Positions 47,818 to 57,293 of a stretch of 64,000 nt of DNA are shown here, in pieces (positions within the stretch are counted from its first letter, which is position 1; each line of letters opens with the position of its first letter). The DNA is taken from assembly GCA_016787565.1 (NCBI GenBank), contig JAEUUG010000018.1, positions 186,001 to 250,000 on the forward strand. The letters are read 5' to 3'. The position numbers and the translations under genes are program-made. The DNA is from Cyclobacteriaceae bacterium (lineage in GTDB: Bacteria; Bacteroidota; Bacteroidia; Cytophagales; Cyclobacteriaceae). The notes beneath the pieces were generated by a model. It made no database searches, was not told the DNA's origin, and was given only the letters and a program-made list of their open reading frames with translations.

Positions 47818-49740
47818 ATGGGAAAAATAATCGGAATCGACTTAGGAACAACAAACTCGTGCGTGGCCGTAATGGAAGGCAGTGAGCCTGTTGTAATTGC
47901 TAACAGTGAAGGACGGAGAACTACTCCCTCTATTGTGGCATTTTTGGATGATGGTAAAGGCGAACGCAAGGTGGGTGACCCGGCCAAACGTCAGTCGATC
48001 ACCAACCCTAAAAACACCGTCTCTTCCATCAAACGTTTCATGGGTAAAAAATTCCAGGACGTGGATGGCGAAAAGAAAATGGTGAGTTACCAGGTTGAGA
48101 GTGGAAACAATGACACCGTGCGCGTTCGTATTGGCGATCGTTTATACACCGCACAGGAAATCTCTGCGATGATCCTTCAAAAAATGAAGAGCACAGCAGA
48201 AGACTACCTCGGAACAACAGTAACCGAAGCCGTTATTACCGTGCCTGCTTACTTTAACGATGCAGAACGTCAGGCTACTAAAGAGGCTGGACAGATTGCC
48301 GGACTTGATGTGAAGCGCATTATCAATGAACCAACAGCCGCAGCACTTGCCTACGGCCTGGATAAGAAAAACAAAGACATGAAAATTGCCGTGTACGACC
48401 TTGGTGGTGGTACATTCGATATCTCAATATTAGAATTAGGTGATGGCGTCTTCGAAGTAAAATCAACCAACGGTGATGTTCACCTCGGTGGCGATGACTT
48501 CGACCAACGCATCATGAACTGGTTGGCCGATGAATTTAAGCGCGAAGAAAATGTTGATCTGCGGAAAGATCCGATGGCACTTCAACGCTTGAAAGAAGCT
48601 GCTGAAAAAGCAAAGATCGAACTGTCGAGTTCACAGGAAACTGAAGTGAATCTACCGTATATCACTTCGATTGATGGAGTACCCAAACACTTGGTGAAGA
48701 AAATCAGCCGAGCAAAGTTTGAGCAACTGGTGGATGATCTGGTAAAACGAACACTTGAACCTTGTCGCAAAGCCGTGGAAGATTCAGGTGTATCGATTGG
48801 TGAGATTGATGAAGTCATCCTGGTAGGTGGTTCTACCCGCATCCCAAGAATTGTAGAAGAAGTAGAAAAATTCTTCGGCAAGAAACCTTCTAAAGGTGTT
48901 AACCCCGATGAGGTTGTAGCTGTTGGAGCTGCTATTCAGGGTGGTGTGTTAACCGGTGAAGTAAAAGATGTGTTGTTGTTGGATGTTACTCCGCTTTCGT
49001 TGGGTATTGAAACACTCGGTGGTGTATTCACCCGATTGATTGAATCGAATACAACTATTCCATCCAAGAAATCGGAAGTGTTCTCTACCGCTGCCGACAA
49101 TCAACCCTCTGTTGAAATTCACGTGTTGCAGGGCGAACGCCCGATGGCGAAAGACAATCGTACCATTGGTCGCTTTCACCTCGATGGAATTCCGCCTGCA
49201 CCACGCGGTGTTCCTCAAGTTGAAGTAACGTTTGATATTGATGCTAACGGCATTCTGCACGTATCCGCAAAAGATAAGGGTACAGGCAAGGAGCAAAAAA
49301 TCAGAATTGAAGCTTCATCCGGCCTGACCGATGCCGAGATTAATAAAATGAAACAGGAAGCGCAGGCCAATGCCGATGCTGATCAAAAGGCTAAGGAGCG
49401 TGTTGAAAAAATCAACTCTGCCGACTCACTGATTTTCCAGACCGAGAAACAGTTGAAAGAGTATGGCGACAAACTTTCTGAAGGAAATAAAGCTGCCGTA
49501 TCCGGTGCGCTTGATCGATTGAAAGAAGCGCACAAGATTCAGGACATTGCCGGTATTGATGCCGCGATGACTGCCTTGAATACCGCCTGGCAGGCCGCAG
49601 CTACGGAAATGTATCAGGCCAGTGGCAGCCCCGATGGGGCACAACCTGGACCAGAAGCCGGCCCTACCTCATCTAACAATGGAAGCAGCGCCAGCGATGT
49701 TTCGGATGTTGAATATGAAGAAGTGAACGATAAGAAGTAA
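47818..49740 (+). CDS. dnaK: Molecular chaperone DnaK (Hsp70)
   Basis: ATP-driven folding chaperone working with the DnaJ and GrpE encoded at 35089-36790. It has 640 residues, the normal length. The ATPase domain opens with [18 protein letters not shown] and has [27 protein letters not shown] and the linker [19 protein letters not shown]. The substrate domain follows, then a helical lid and a Gly/Ser/Asn-rich tail ending in the acidic [10 protein letters not shown], as in other DnaK proteins. It is a single-gene transcription unit bounded by a strong terminator. Confidence 0.98.
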   Translation: MGKIIGIDLGTTNSCVAVMEGSEPVVIANSEGRRTTPSIVAFLDDGKGERKVGDPAKRQSITNPKNTVSSIKRFMGKKFQDVDGEKKMVSYQVESGNNDTVRVRIGDRLYTAQEISAMILQKMKSTAEDYLGTTVTEAVITVPAYFNDAERQATKEAGQIAGLDVKRIINEPTAAALAYGLDKKNKDMKIAVYDLGGGTFDISILELGDGVFEVKSTNGDVHLGGDDFDQRIMNWLADEFKREENVDLRKDPMALQRLKEAAEKAKIELSSSQETEVNLPYITSIDGVPKHLVKKISRAKFEQLVDDLVKRTLEPCRKAVEDSGVSIGEIDEVILVGGSTRIPRIVEEVEKFFGKKPSKGVNPDEVVAVGAAIQGGVLTGEVKDVLLLDVTPLSLGIETLGGVFTRLIESNTTIPSKKSEVFSTAADNQPSVEIHVLQGERPMAKDNRTIGRFHLDGIPPAPRGVPQVEVTFDIDANGILHVSAKDKGTGKEQKIRIEASSGLTDAEINKMKQEAQANADADQKAKERVEKINSADSLIFQTEKQLKEYGDKLSEGNKAAVSGALDRLKEAHKIQDIAGIDAAMTALNTAWQAAATEMYQASGSPDGAQPGPEAGPTSSNNGSSASDVSDVEYEEVNDKK

Positions 49741-49762
49741 GAACTGAAATTCTTTTCTCTAG

Positions 49763-49795
49763 AAAAAACGCCCCGCCAAAATCGGGGCGTTTTTC
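49763..49795 (+). terminator. Factor-independent terminator after dnaK
   Basis: AAAAACGCCCCG pairs with CGGGGCGTTTTT over a seven-base loop: a strong GC stem with flanking A and T tracts. Confidence 0.93.
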
Positions 49796-49884
49796 GTGGA
49801 TGCAACTGAACAGTTGTTCGGCTGTTCATGTCTGATTTTTTTCGCATTGTTTCAATCCATGCACTTTTTATTTCAGCAGATAAC

Positions 49885-49892
49885 TAAATTTG
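49885..49892 (+). promoter_or_regulatory. Bacteroidota -7 promoter element for aspartate kinase
   Basis: TAAATTTG matches TAnnTTTG, 25 bases before the ATG at 49918; no good -33 match. Confidence 0.5.
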
Positions 49893-49917
49893 CTCGCTTT
49901 CATAAAACTGAAAAATT

Positions 49918-51240
49918 ATGGTCGTTTTAAAATTTGGTGGGACTTCTGTTGGCAAGCCTGAGCGCATGAAAAAGATCGCTGATCTTTTACTCACCACATC
50001 AGGTAAAAAAATTGTTGTACTCTCTGCATTATCCGGAACCACCAATTCGCTTGTCTCCATTGGCGATCATCTTTTGCTTGGGCAGCGCGCAAAAGCTGAA
50101 GAAGTTATTGACACCCTTGAAAAACATTACCAGGCCTTTATTAAAGATTTGTTCGGGAGTGAAGCCTTTCACGCCATCGGGCAGGAAATAGTCAGTCGCT
50201 TTTTTATTTTTATTCGCATGCTGGCAGCCGGGCAATTTGATAACAAAGGTTATCGTGAATTGCTGGCACAAGGTGAACTGATTTCCACCGAGTTATTCTA
50301 TCAGCACTTGCAGGAAAGAAAAATCAGTGCGCGCTTGTTGCCCGCTCTTTACTTCATGTCGATCGATGAGAATGAGGAGCCTGAATTAGAAAAAATTTCG
50401 GAGCGTCTCAAGCCCCTGGTAAATTCACTGAACAATATCGACATCATTATTACACAAGGATATATTTGCCGCAATCACCGTAATGAAATTGATAACCTCA
50501 AACGCGGTGGCAGTGATTATACGGCATCGCTGGTAGGCGCAGCCATTCGTGCTGAAGAGATTCAAATTTGGACGGATATTGACGGTATGCACAATAACGA
50601 TCCGCGCATTGTAAAGAAAACCGTACCGATATCCGAGCTTACTTTTGATGAGGCCTCAGAGCTTGCTTACTTTGGTGCAAAAATTCTTCACCCCTCTACC
50701 ATCGTTCCTGCACAGAAGTACAACGTACCCGTTCGGTTGAAAAACACAATGGATGAAAAGGCTCCGGGCACCATTATCACCAGCAAAGGTTCGGAGGGAA
50801 CATTCAAAGCCATAGCCGCAAAAGATGGCATCACGGCCATCAACATTAAGTCATCACGCATGCTCATGGCCTATGGCTTTTTGCGCAGGGTATTTGAAGT
50901 CTTCGAAAACTACAAGACCTCAATCGACATGATTACTACCTCGGAAGTGGCCGTATCATTGACCATCGATAACGACACGCACCTGAGTTCAATTGAGACT
51001 GAGTTGAAAAAATTCGGAACCATTGAAGTGGATAAGGACCAAACCATTATTTGTATTGTGGGTAATAAAATGATGGAACAGAAAGGCGTGCTGACAAAAG
51101 TATTTGATTCCCTTCATGATTTCCCTGTGCGAATGGTATCCTGTGGCGGTAGCGTCAATAACGTTTCCGTGTTGATCGAGAAACAATACAAAGAAAAAGC
51201 ACTCAATGCGCTGAATGAAGGCCTTTTTGGATTGTCATGA
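49918..51240 (+). CDS. Aspartate kinase (monofunctional)
   Basis: Phosphorylates aspartate, the first step to lysine, threonine and methionine. It has 440 residues. The kinase domain begins VVLKFGGTSVGKPERMKKIA and contains NLKRGGSDYTASLVGAAIRA and DIDGMHNNDPRIVK. Two ACT domains follow from about residue 300 (AAKDGITAINIKSSRMLMAY; IEVDKDQTIICIVGNKMMEQ), which usually bind the inhibiting end-product amino acid. No homoserine dehydrogenase domain is present, unlike ThrA. No other pathway gene is nearby, so which branch regulates it cannot be told. Confidence 0.93.
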   Translation: MVVLKFGGTSVGKPERMKKIADLLLTTSGKKIVVLSALSGTTNSLVSIGDHLLLGQRAKAEEVIDTLEKHYQAFIKDLFGSEAFHAIGQEIVSRFFIFIRMLAAGQFDNKGYRELLAQGELISTELFYQHLQERKISARLLPALYFMSIDENEEPELEKISERLKPLVNSLNNIDIIITQGYICRNHRNEIDNLKRGGSDYTASLVGAAIRAEEIQIWTDIDGMHNNDPRIVKKTVPISELTFDEASELAYFGAKILHPSTIVPAQKYNVPVRLKNTMDEKAPGTIITSKGSEGTFKAIAAKDGITAINIKSSRMLMAYGFLRRVFEVFENYKTSIDMITTSEVAVSLTIDNDTHLSSIETELKKFGTIEVDKDQTIICIVGNKMMEQKGVLTKVFDSLHDFPVRMVSCGGSVNNVSVLIEKQYKEKALNALNEGLFGLS

Positions 51241-51318
51241 GTAGCTTAGTTGTTATGTGATGACTTAAAAAGTATCCCTTTTGTCTGCCCTAATCGTGTC
51301 TGAAACATGACAAAAGCT

Positions 51319-51326
51319 TAAATTTG
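51319..51326 (+). promoter_or_regulatory. Bacteroidota -7 promoter element for the CNNM/CBS gene
   Basis: TAAATTTG, an exact TAnnTTTG, 20 bases before the ATG at 51347. Confidence 0.45.
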
Positions 51327-51346
51327 ATTTTTGGCGCTTCCGATAA

Positions 51347-52639
51347 ATGACTTTTTCTCTTTTTCTGACCTTATTTCTGGTTGCCTTAAACGGCTTCTTC
51401 GTAGCTGCTGAGTTTGCCATTGTTAAGGTCCGTTCGTCTCAAATTGCCCTTCAGGCAGGCACTGCCAGAAAAAAAGCAGCACAGATCATCATCGAAAACC
51501 TGGATGGTTTTTTAGCCGCCACGCAATTGGGGATTACCCTGGCAAGCCTTGGGCTTGGTTGGGTAGGTGAGGATGTTTTTTCGAACATCATTCTCAATCT
51601 CATGAACACGCTTGGGATTAAACTCTCCGAAGCGTCAGCACACACCATCGCCATGCCTATAGCATTCTTTACGCTAACCGTTCTGCACATTGTTTTCGGT
51701 GAACTTGCTCCTAAATCTCTGGCTATACGGTATCCGGCTCCAACAACCCTGGCCGTTTCCATACCGATGCGGATTTTTTACTTTATTTTCAGACCCTTCA
51801 TTGTTCTCTTGAATGGACTGGCCAACTTAATCCTGAAAATCTTTGGCATTAAACCCCTGAGTATGCATGAAGGGATTCACTCCGAAGAAGAATTGAAACT
51901 GATTATTGCTGAGAGTGAAGAAGGTGGTGCAATTGAAAGCAATGAGCGCGAACTCATTCAAAATGTTTTTGATTTTGACGACCGCGTGGTGAAGCAGGTA
52001 ATGGTTCCACGTATAAAAATATACGGCATTAATGCAACCGCTACGCTGGAAGAAGCCATGCACATCGTTATGAAGGAAGGCTACTCCCGTTATCCGGTTT
52101 ATGAAACGAGCCTGGACGATATCAAGGGTGTTGCCCACAGCAAAGATATTGTTCATCATTATTTCAATAAAACAAATAAGACCCTTCTCGAAATTGCGCA
52201 CCACCCCTACTTCATTACTGAAAACAAACCGATCGATCATTTGCTGCGCGACTTCCAGCGCAGGAAGGTTCAAATGGCAATTGTAATAAGTGAATATGGC
52301 GGAACGATCGGACTCGTAACATTGGAAGATATTCTGGAAGAACTGGTGGGAGAAATTCAAGATGAACACGATCAGGAGGCGCAGATTGTAACCCGCAACG
52401 GAGATGTCTTTCAGGTCATTGCAACCTCTCCCATTCGCGATATAAATAAAGAGCTGGATGAACCCCTCGAAGAATCTGAAGAATATGACACCCTTGCCGG
52501 CTTACTGCTGCTTCGTAAACCATTCGATCTTCATGAGGGTCAGGAGTTGGAGATCGATAACTATTCTATAAAAATTCTGAAGATGAATAAATCATTACCA
52601 GAACTCGTAGAATTAAAACCAAATCCGAAAGAATCGTGA
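51347..52639 (+). CDS. CNNM/CBS-domain membrane protein (hemolysin C/CorC family)
   Basis: A 430-residue inner-membrane protein whose family is linked to magnesium or cobalt transport; the name hemolysin is historical. The DUF21 membrane domain fills about 1-185 (AEFAIVKVRSSQIALQAGTA, LGITLASLGLGWVGEDVFSN). Two CBS domains follow (KQVMVPRIKIYGINATATLE; VVISEYGGTIGLVTLEDILE), then a CorC_HlyC domain from about 340. A second member lies at 59417, so the genome has at least two. No neighbouring gene clarifies the ion. Confidence 0.9.
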   Translation: MTFSLFLTLFLVALNGFFVAAEFAIVKVRSSQIALQAGTARKKAAQIIIENLDGFLAATQLGITLASLGLGWVGEDVFSNIILNLMNTLGIKLSEASAHTIAMPIAFFTLTVLHIVFGELAPKSLAIRYPAPTTLAVSIPMRIFYFIFRPFIVLLNGLANLILKIFGIKPLSMHEGIHSEEELKLIIAESEEGGAIESNERELIQNVFDFDDRVVKQVMVPRIKIYGINATATLEEAMHIVMKEGYSRYPVYETSLDDIKGVAHSKDIVHHYFNKTNKTLLEIAHHPYFITENKPIDHLLRDFQRRKVQMAIVISEYGGTIGLVTLEDILEELVGEIQDEHDQEAQIVTRNGDVFQVIATSPIRDINKELDEPLEESEEYDTLAGLLLLRKPFDLHEGQELEIDNYSIKILKMNKSLPELVELKPNPKES

Positions 52640-52674
52640 GCTTTTCTGCCTTCTTTAAAATATAATTTGCTGAA

Positions 52675-52690
52675 AACGGTTTCAACCGTT
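52675..52690. promoter_or_regulatory. 16-bp palindrome upstream of nhaD
   Basis: AACGGTT-TC-AACCGTT is a perfect inverted repeat, 40 bases before the nhaD ATG and just after TATAATTTG (52661-52669), a -7-like box. It may be an operator; a tight hairpin ending the upstream gene is the alternative, given the T-rich bases that follow. Confidence 0.5.
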
Positions 52691-52730
52691 ATTATTATTC
52701 CGTGAAGTTGCCAACCTAAATCGAAGTTTC

Positions 52731-54041
52731 ATGGAAATCACCGTCATTATCATCTTTATTATAGGGTATCTACTCATCGCCCTGGAGCATCCCATTAAGA
52801 TCAATAAAAGCGCATCCGCCATATTAACCGGTGTAATCTGCTGGACAATCTACGCCCTCACATCGGGTGAGCCCATGGCGCATATCAGCGAGCAATTGTC
52901 GCATCACTTGAGTGAAATTGCGGCCATTTTATTTTTCCTGATGGGCGCCATGACGATTGTTGAGCTTGTGGATGCCTATCAGGGATTCCGGTTGATTACC
53001 GATCGTATTAAAACCAAAGATCCAAAAGCACTAATGTGGATTGTCTGCTGGGTAACGTTTTTTCTTTCTGCCATTCTTGATAACCTGACAACATCCATTG
53101 TAATGATATCACTGATACGAAAGTTGGTTCCCAATAAAAACATGCGGTTGTTTTTTGCCGGCATGATTGTTATCGCGGCTAACGCGGGTGGCGCATGGTC
53201 ACCCATTGGGGATGTGACCACCACCATGTTGTGGATTGGCGGACAAATCACAGCATGGAATATTGTTAAAACGTTACTTTTGCCAAGTATCATTTGCATG
53301 CTGATACCGTTGATCTATTTGCAGTTTACACTAAAAGGTGAGCTTGGGCATGCCGGTAGTCATGATGCTTCCAAAGATGCAGCGCATGGACACGGCCATG
53401 GTAATAAAGAAATCAAGGGATCGAAAGCGATGCTCTTTTTAGGCGTAGGTGGATTGATCTCTGTGCCGGTATTTAAAACTGTAACGCACCTGCCTCCGTA
53501 CCTGGGCATGCTGCTCGCCCTAGGCGTATTGTGGGTTGTTTCAGAGTTGATCAATCCCGATATGGATGAACAGGAGAAAAGACCCTATACAGCGGCCGGT
53601 GCCTTAACCCGAATTGACGTTCCAAGTGTGTTATTCTTCCTCGGGATTTTACTTGCTGTCAGTGCCCTTGAGTCCATGGAAATTCTCCACCATTTTGCTT
53701 CCTTTCTCGACACAACCTTGGGTGATAATCGAATCATCATCACGCTGATTGGTATTCTTTCATCAATTGTGGATAACGTTCCGTTGGTGGCTGCGAGCAT
53801 GGGTATGTACAGCATGACAACGTATCCGCATGACCACATGATCTGGGAATACCTGGCCTATTGTGCCGGTACAGGCGGTAGCATCCTTATCATTGGGTCG
53901 GCTGCCGGAGTTGCCGTGATGGGAATGGAAAAGATTGATTTCATCTGGTACCTGAAAAAGATTTCACTGCTGGCAATGCTGGGGTATTTTGCAGGCGCTA
54001 TTGTCTACCTGTTAATCTATCCGTACCTGGCAGTTCATTGA
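52731..54041 (+). CDS. nhaD: NhaD-type sodium/proton antiporter
   Basis: Inner-membrane antiporter that exports sodium or lithium in exchange for protons. It has 436 residues and about eleven to twelve hydrophobic segments. Characteristic parts are LEHPIKINKSASAILTGVIC, FLSAILDNLTTSIVMISLIR, ANAGGAWSPIGDVTTTMLWI and LSSIVDNVPLVAASMGMYSM: the two DN segments and the TTTMLWI phrase are NhaD signatures. A hydrophilic loop at about residues 204-225 is unusually rich in His (HAGSHDASKDAAHGHGHG). It stands as its own unit with a palindrome upstream. Confidence 0.92.
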   Translation: MEITVIIIFIIGYLLIALEHPIKINKSASAILTGVICWTIYALTSGEPMAHISEQLSHHLSEIAAILFFLMGAMTIVELVDAYQGFRLITDRIKTKDPKALMWIVCWVTFFLSAILDNLTTSIVMISLIRKLVPNKNMRLFFAGMIVIAANAGGAWSPIGDVTTTMLWIGGQITAWNIVKTLLLPSIICMLIPLIYLQFTLKGELGHAGSHDASKDAAHGHGHGNKEIKGSKAMLFLGVGGLISVPVFKTVTHLPPYLGMLLALGVLWVVSELINPDMDEQEKRPYTAAGALTRIDVPSVLFFLGILLAVSALESMEILHHFASFLDTTLGDNRIIITLIGILSSIVDNVPLVAASMGMYSMTTYPHDHMIWEYLAYCAGTGGSILIIGSAAGVAVMGMEKIDFIWYLKKISLLAMLGYFAGAIVYLLIYPYLAVH

Positions 54042-54162
54042 GAAATCGTGGATCATGCTTTTTACAGAATTTGAACTGTGTTTCTTTTGAAGCGCAGGGA
54101 AAATACCAGAAGGCAACCAAAAATTACGCAATAGCAATAAGCGCTTTGGCGAAAAAGCATTA

Positions 54163-55236
54163 CTAAAAGCCAATCATCACACCGCTGCTGCTATCGCGCG
54201 ATGCGTGGGTAACACTTTTCAAACAATTGATTTCGCCACGGTAACGCAGCACACCTAAAAATGCAAATACAAGCGCTTCTTTGAAGTTCACTACGTCATC
54301 TTCCGGAATGATCAGTTCAGCATAATCACCACAAAATTCCAGCAGTCGCGAAATAAAAAATGAATTAAAAGCACCACCACCTGTGCACAATACTCGTGGC
54401 TTTTCACTGGTCGTTAAAATGGAACTTGAAATTTCTGCAGCGGCCGAATCGGTGAATGTTCGTAGCCTGTCGTTAAGCGGAATGGATTCGTCATCGAGCA
54501 AGGGCTGCACTTGTTTTTCAAATATCTCCCTGCCTAATGAAGGGCGCTTTTTTCGCAAGCCTGCGTATACGCGCATTAAATTTTTCCAAAGGCCAGTATG
54601 TAACGCACCACTATCGGCCATTAAGCCTTGCGCATCAAATTTTTTTCCGGCCTTCGTGGCTAGATAATTCAGCCCCATATTCAGGAAACAAATGTCATAC
54701 GCCAGGCGCCTTCCCTTTACATCCATTGAAAGATTGGCGATACCGCCCAGATTCAGACAAACAGAATATTCGTTAAATAAAAATTTATCACCAGCCGGAA
54801 CAAGTGGCGCGCCTTCACCTCCCCGTAATACATCCAGGCTTCTAAAATCCAATATTACTGGTACCCCACTGGTCGCATACAAGGCTTGTCCATTTCCCAG
54901 TTGAAACGTAAAACCTTTTTTTGGCTGATGAAAGATTGTATGACCATGTGAGGAAATAAAATCTGCCTTCAGTCTGTTTGCCTTGATAAATTTAAGACAA
55001 GCGTCTCCCAAAAATTTTCCGTAGGCAATATCTAAAGCAATCAATTCTTCACCGGCATAGAGGTGAGCCGTTATTAAATGCTTGCGCCAGGCTGCGGTGT
55101 AAGGAATGGTAACAGCTCTTTTAAGTTGATAGCTCCAGCTACTACCATCATGTTTAAACGTGCAATGCGCCATATCCAATCCATCCAATGAAGTGCCTGA
55201 CATCAATCCAATAACCGAATATTTTTCTTCCGTCAT
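54163..55236 (-). CDS. anmK: Anhydro-N-acetylmuramic acid kinase
   Basis: Phosphorylates and opens 1,6-anhydro-MurNAc released during cell-wall turnover, returning it to amino-sugar metabolism. It has 357 residues, standard. The start IGLMSGTSLDGLDMAHC is the family signature; FISSHGHTIFHQPKKGFTFQ, LNLGGIANLSMD and VLCTGGGAFNSFF are further conserved parts. Its substrate comes from lytic transglycosylases such as the one at 11219. MurQ, the next enzyme, is not in the window. It is convergent with nhaD and divergent from coaX. Confidence 0.95.
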   Translation of the reverse strand: MTEEKYSVIGLMSGTSLDGLDMAHCTFKHDGSSWSYQLKRAVTIPYTAAWRKHLITAHLYAGEELIALDIAYGKFLGDACLKFIKANRLKADFISSHGHTIFHQPKKGFTFQLGNGQALYATSGVPVILDFRSLDVLRGGEGAPLVPAGDKFLFNEYSVCLNLGGIANLSMDVKGRRLAYDICFLNMGLNYLATKAGKKFDAQGLMADSGALHTGLWKNLMRVYAGLRKKRPSLGREIFEKQVQPLLDDESIPLNDRLRTFTDSAAAEISSSILTTSEKPRVLCTGGGAFNSFFISRLLEFCGDYAELIIPEDDVVNFKEALVFAFLGVLRYRGEINCLKSVTHASRDSSSGVMIGF

Positions 55237-55269
55237 AAAAAGTTAATCGTTAATGTAATGCGTTAACCG

Positions 55270-55277
55270 TACCTTTG
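55270..55277 (+). promoter_or_regulatory. Bacteroidota -7 promoter element for coaX
   Basis: TACCTTTG, an exact TAnnTTTG match, 26 bases before the coaX ATG at 55304. Confidence 0.55.
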
Positions 55278-55303
55278 GCGCTTATATAAACGCTCCGGTA
55301 TTC

Positions 55304-56026
55304 ATGATGAATTTGGTCATCGACTACGGCAACAGCGCTGCCAAGGTAGGTATTTTTGATCAGCACGAATTAGTTGAAAAACACTTGTTTTCAGAGACAA
55401 CTGAACTCAGAAAATTTCTGGAAAACTTTTCTGCCGACAACTTCATCATAAGTTCGGTGAAGGCCGATGCGCTTATGATAACCGAATGGGCTGTGAATAT
55501 CAAAAAGAAATTTGTGCTTTCACAAACACTTCCGCTGCCCATTGAGATTCAATACGCCACACCTCAAACATTGGGTGTAGACAGAATTGCAGGTGTCTGT
55601 GGAGCAAAGGTGATTTTTCCAAATAATGATTGTCTGGTGATTGACACCGGAACCTGTATAACCTATGATATGATTACAAAAGACGGGCATTTTATAGGTG
55701 GTGGTATTTCTCCAGGTCTTTCCATGCGGTTTCAGGCTGTTCATACGTTTACCACGAAGTTGCCGTTAGTAAAGCCCAAAGATGATGTTCCGTTGATTGG
55801 CAACAGTACAGAAAGTTGCATTCAAAGTGGAGTTATCAACGGATTATTAGAAGAAATTGAAGGTATTATTCGCCTGTATCGCGTAAAATTTGCGGATTTA
55901 CAGGTGATTTTATGTGGTGGTGATACCGGGTTTTTTGAAAACAAATTGAAAGCGTCCATATTTGCGAGCCCTGAACTGGTTCTCAGTGGGCTAAACAGCA
56001 TCTTAATTTATAATGTCAACCGTTAA
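55304..56026 (+). CDS. coaX: Type III pantothenate kinase
   Basis: First step of coenzyme A synthesis: phosphorylates pantothenate. It has 240 residues (or 239 if the second, adjacent ATG at 55307 is used), normal for CoaX. The ASKHA nucleotide motif is LVIDYGNSAAKVGIFD at the start; LGVDRIAGVCGA and DTGTCITYDMI are the other conserved parts, with GGGISPGLSMRFQAVHTFTT following. It overlaps the next gene by 14 bases, tying it to the outer-membrane protein as one transcript. It shares the run with lptC and ppiD but its own function is metabolic. Confidence 0.94.
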   Translation: MMNLVIDYGNSAAKVGIFDQHELVEKHLFSETTELRKFLENFSADNFIISSVKADALMITEWAVNIKKKFVLSQTLPLPIEIQYATPQTLGVDRIAGVCGAKVIFPNNDCLVIDTGTCITYDMITKDGHFIGGGISPGLSMRFQAVHTFTTKLPLVKPKDDVPLIGNSTESCIQSGVINGLLEEIEGIIRLYRVKFADLQVILCGGDTGFFENKLKASIFASPELVLSGLNSILIYNVNR

Positions 56027-57281
56027 AAAGTACATTTTTGTTTTTGCCTGCATCGTTTGTTCAGCAAAAGCATGGGGGCAAGCTGCACCTTCACCCTATT
56101 CAACATTTGGTATTGGTGAGCCTTATGGTAGTGGATTGGTGCACAATCAGGGCAATGGAGGAATGGGTGTCAGTCAGCCGCAGTACTGGTACCTGAACAA
56201 TCAAAATCCTGCCCTGCTGGTGTACAACACATTAACTATTTTTGGAGCTGGAATACTCGCAGAAAGGAAAACAGTAAGCGGGGATACCACCAATGAAGAG
56301 TCTACAGGAGGTAATATGAATTATCTCGTCACTGCTTTTCCGGTTAAACCGGGTAAGTGGACTACCTCACTTGGATTAATGCCCTATACTTCTGTAAACT
56401 ATAGTTTTTCCTATGTGGCTGATGTTATTGGTAGCCCGGACAAAGTCAGTGTTGAAGAAGAAGGTAGCGGTGGCCCTACTCAGCTTTATTGGAGTAATGG
56501 CGTTCGGTTAAATGAAGACTTCGCGGTTGGGCTCAAAGCAAGCTATGTTTTTGGCGCTGTTGTAAACCGATACAAGGGAAGGTTAATCAATGTTGGTACA
56601 CCCACCAACTATTATGCAGTGGTAGAAGACAAAACGTATATCAAAGATTTCACCTTTGGTCTGGGTGGATCGTTTAGTAAAGACTCTATCGGTAGAAAGA
56701 ATTACACCCTGAGCATCGGTGCAGTTTATAATTTGAAAGCTGATCTGAAAACAAGGAGCAGCGTTCAGCTCTTTCGCGAAACCAGTTTAGGCGATAAAAT
56801 CGAAGGAACATCACTGGATACGGTTAGGGGAAGCATTTCTGTTCCGCAGTCACTCGTTTTAGGTGCATCCTTTGCAAAAGGAACTTTTTGGTCAGTAGGA
56901 ACTGAATTTTCCTACCAGGATTGGTCATCCTTTAAAAGCCTGAGTCAAGATGATGAAGGGTTGGGAAAAGCTTGGCGAATGGTGGTTGGCGGTGAGATTA
57001 CACCCGACCCTGTTGCCGTAGAAAGTTACTTCAAAAGGATTACATACCGAACAGGTGTGAGTTATGAGCAATATCCTTTTTTGACAAATGGCAAGGAGGT
57101 TAAGGATTTTGGCATTAATTTTGGCTTATCCCTTCCAGCGGGCCGTTCAAGCTTAGATTTGGCCGTTAAAGTAGGAAAGCGGGGAGATAAGAAAGTAAAT
57201 GTTTTGGAGGAGAGCTACTTTAAAGTTTATTTCGGAATTACATTCAACGACCAGTGGTTTGTTAAAAGGAAGTTCGACTAG
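56013..57281 (+). CDS. Outer-membrane beta-barrel protein of unknown function
   Basis: Not recognised to a named function. It has 422 residues with a signal peptide ending AWGQ (about residue 23). Alternating hydrophobic strands and Gly/aromatic-rich turns run to a terminal aromatic strand (FNDQWFVKRKFD), as expected for an outer-membrane barrel. The mature start SPYSTFGIGEPYGSG and NPALLVYNTLTIFGAG resemble the FadL/PorV-like proteins common in Bacteroidota. It overlaps coaX by 14 bases and is followed by the TPR-like gene after 12 bases. A role in outer-membrane transport or assembly is inference from context. Confidence 0.75.
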   Translation: MSTVKKYIFVFACIVCSAKAWGQAAPSPYSTFGIGEPYGSGLVHNQGNGGMGVSQPQYWYLNNQNPALLVYNTLTIFGAGILAERKTVSGDTTNEESTGGNMNYLVTAFPVKPGKWTTSLGLMPYTSVNYSFSYVADVIGSPDKVSVEEEGSGGPTQLYWSNGVRLNEDFAVGLKASYVFGAVVNRYKGRLINVGTPTNYYAVVEDKTYIKDFTFGLGGSFSKDSIGRKNYTLSIGAVYNLKADLKTRSSVQLFRETSLGDKIEGTSLDTVRGSISVPQSLVLGASFAKGTFWSVGTEFSYQDWSSFKSLSQDDEGLGKAWRMVVGGEITPDPVAVESYFKRITYRTGVSYEQYPFLTNGKEVKDFGINFGLSLPAGRSSLDLAVKVGKRGDKKVNVLEESYFKVYFGITFNDQWFVKRKFD

Positions 57282-57293
57282 TAAAAGAAAAAA

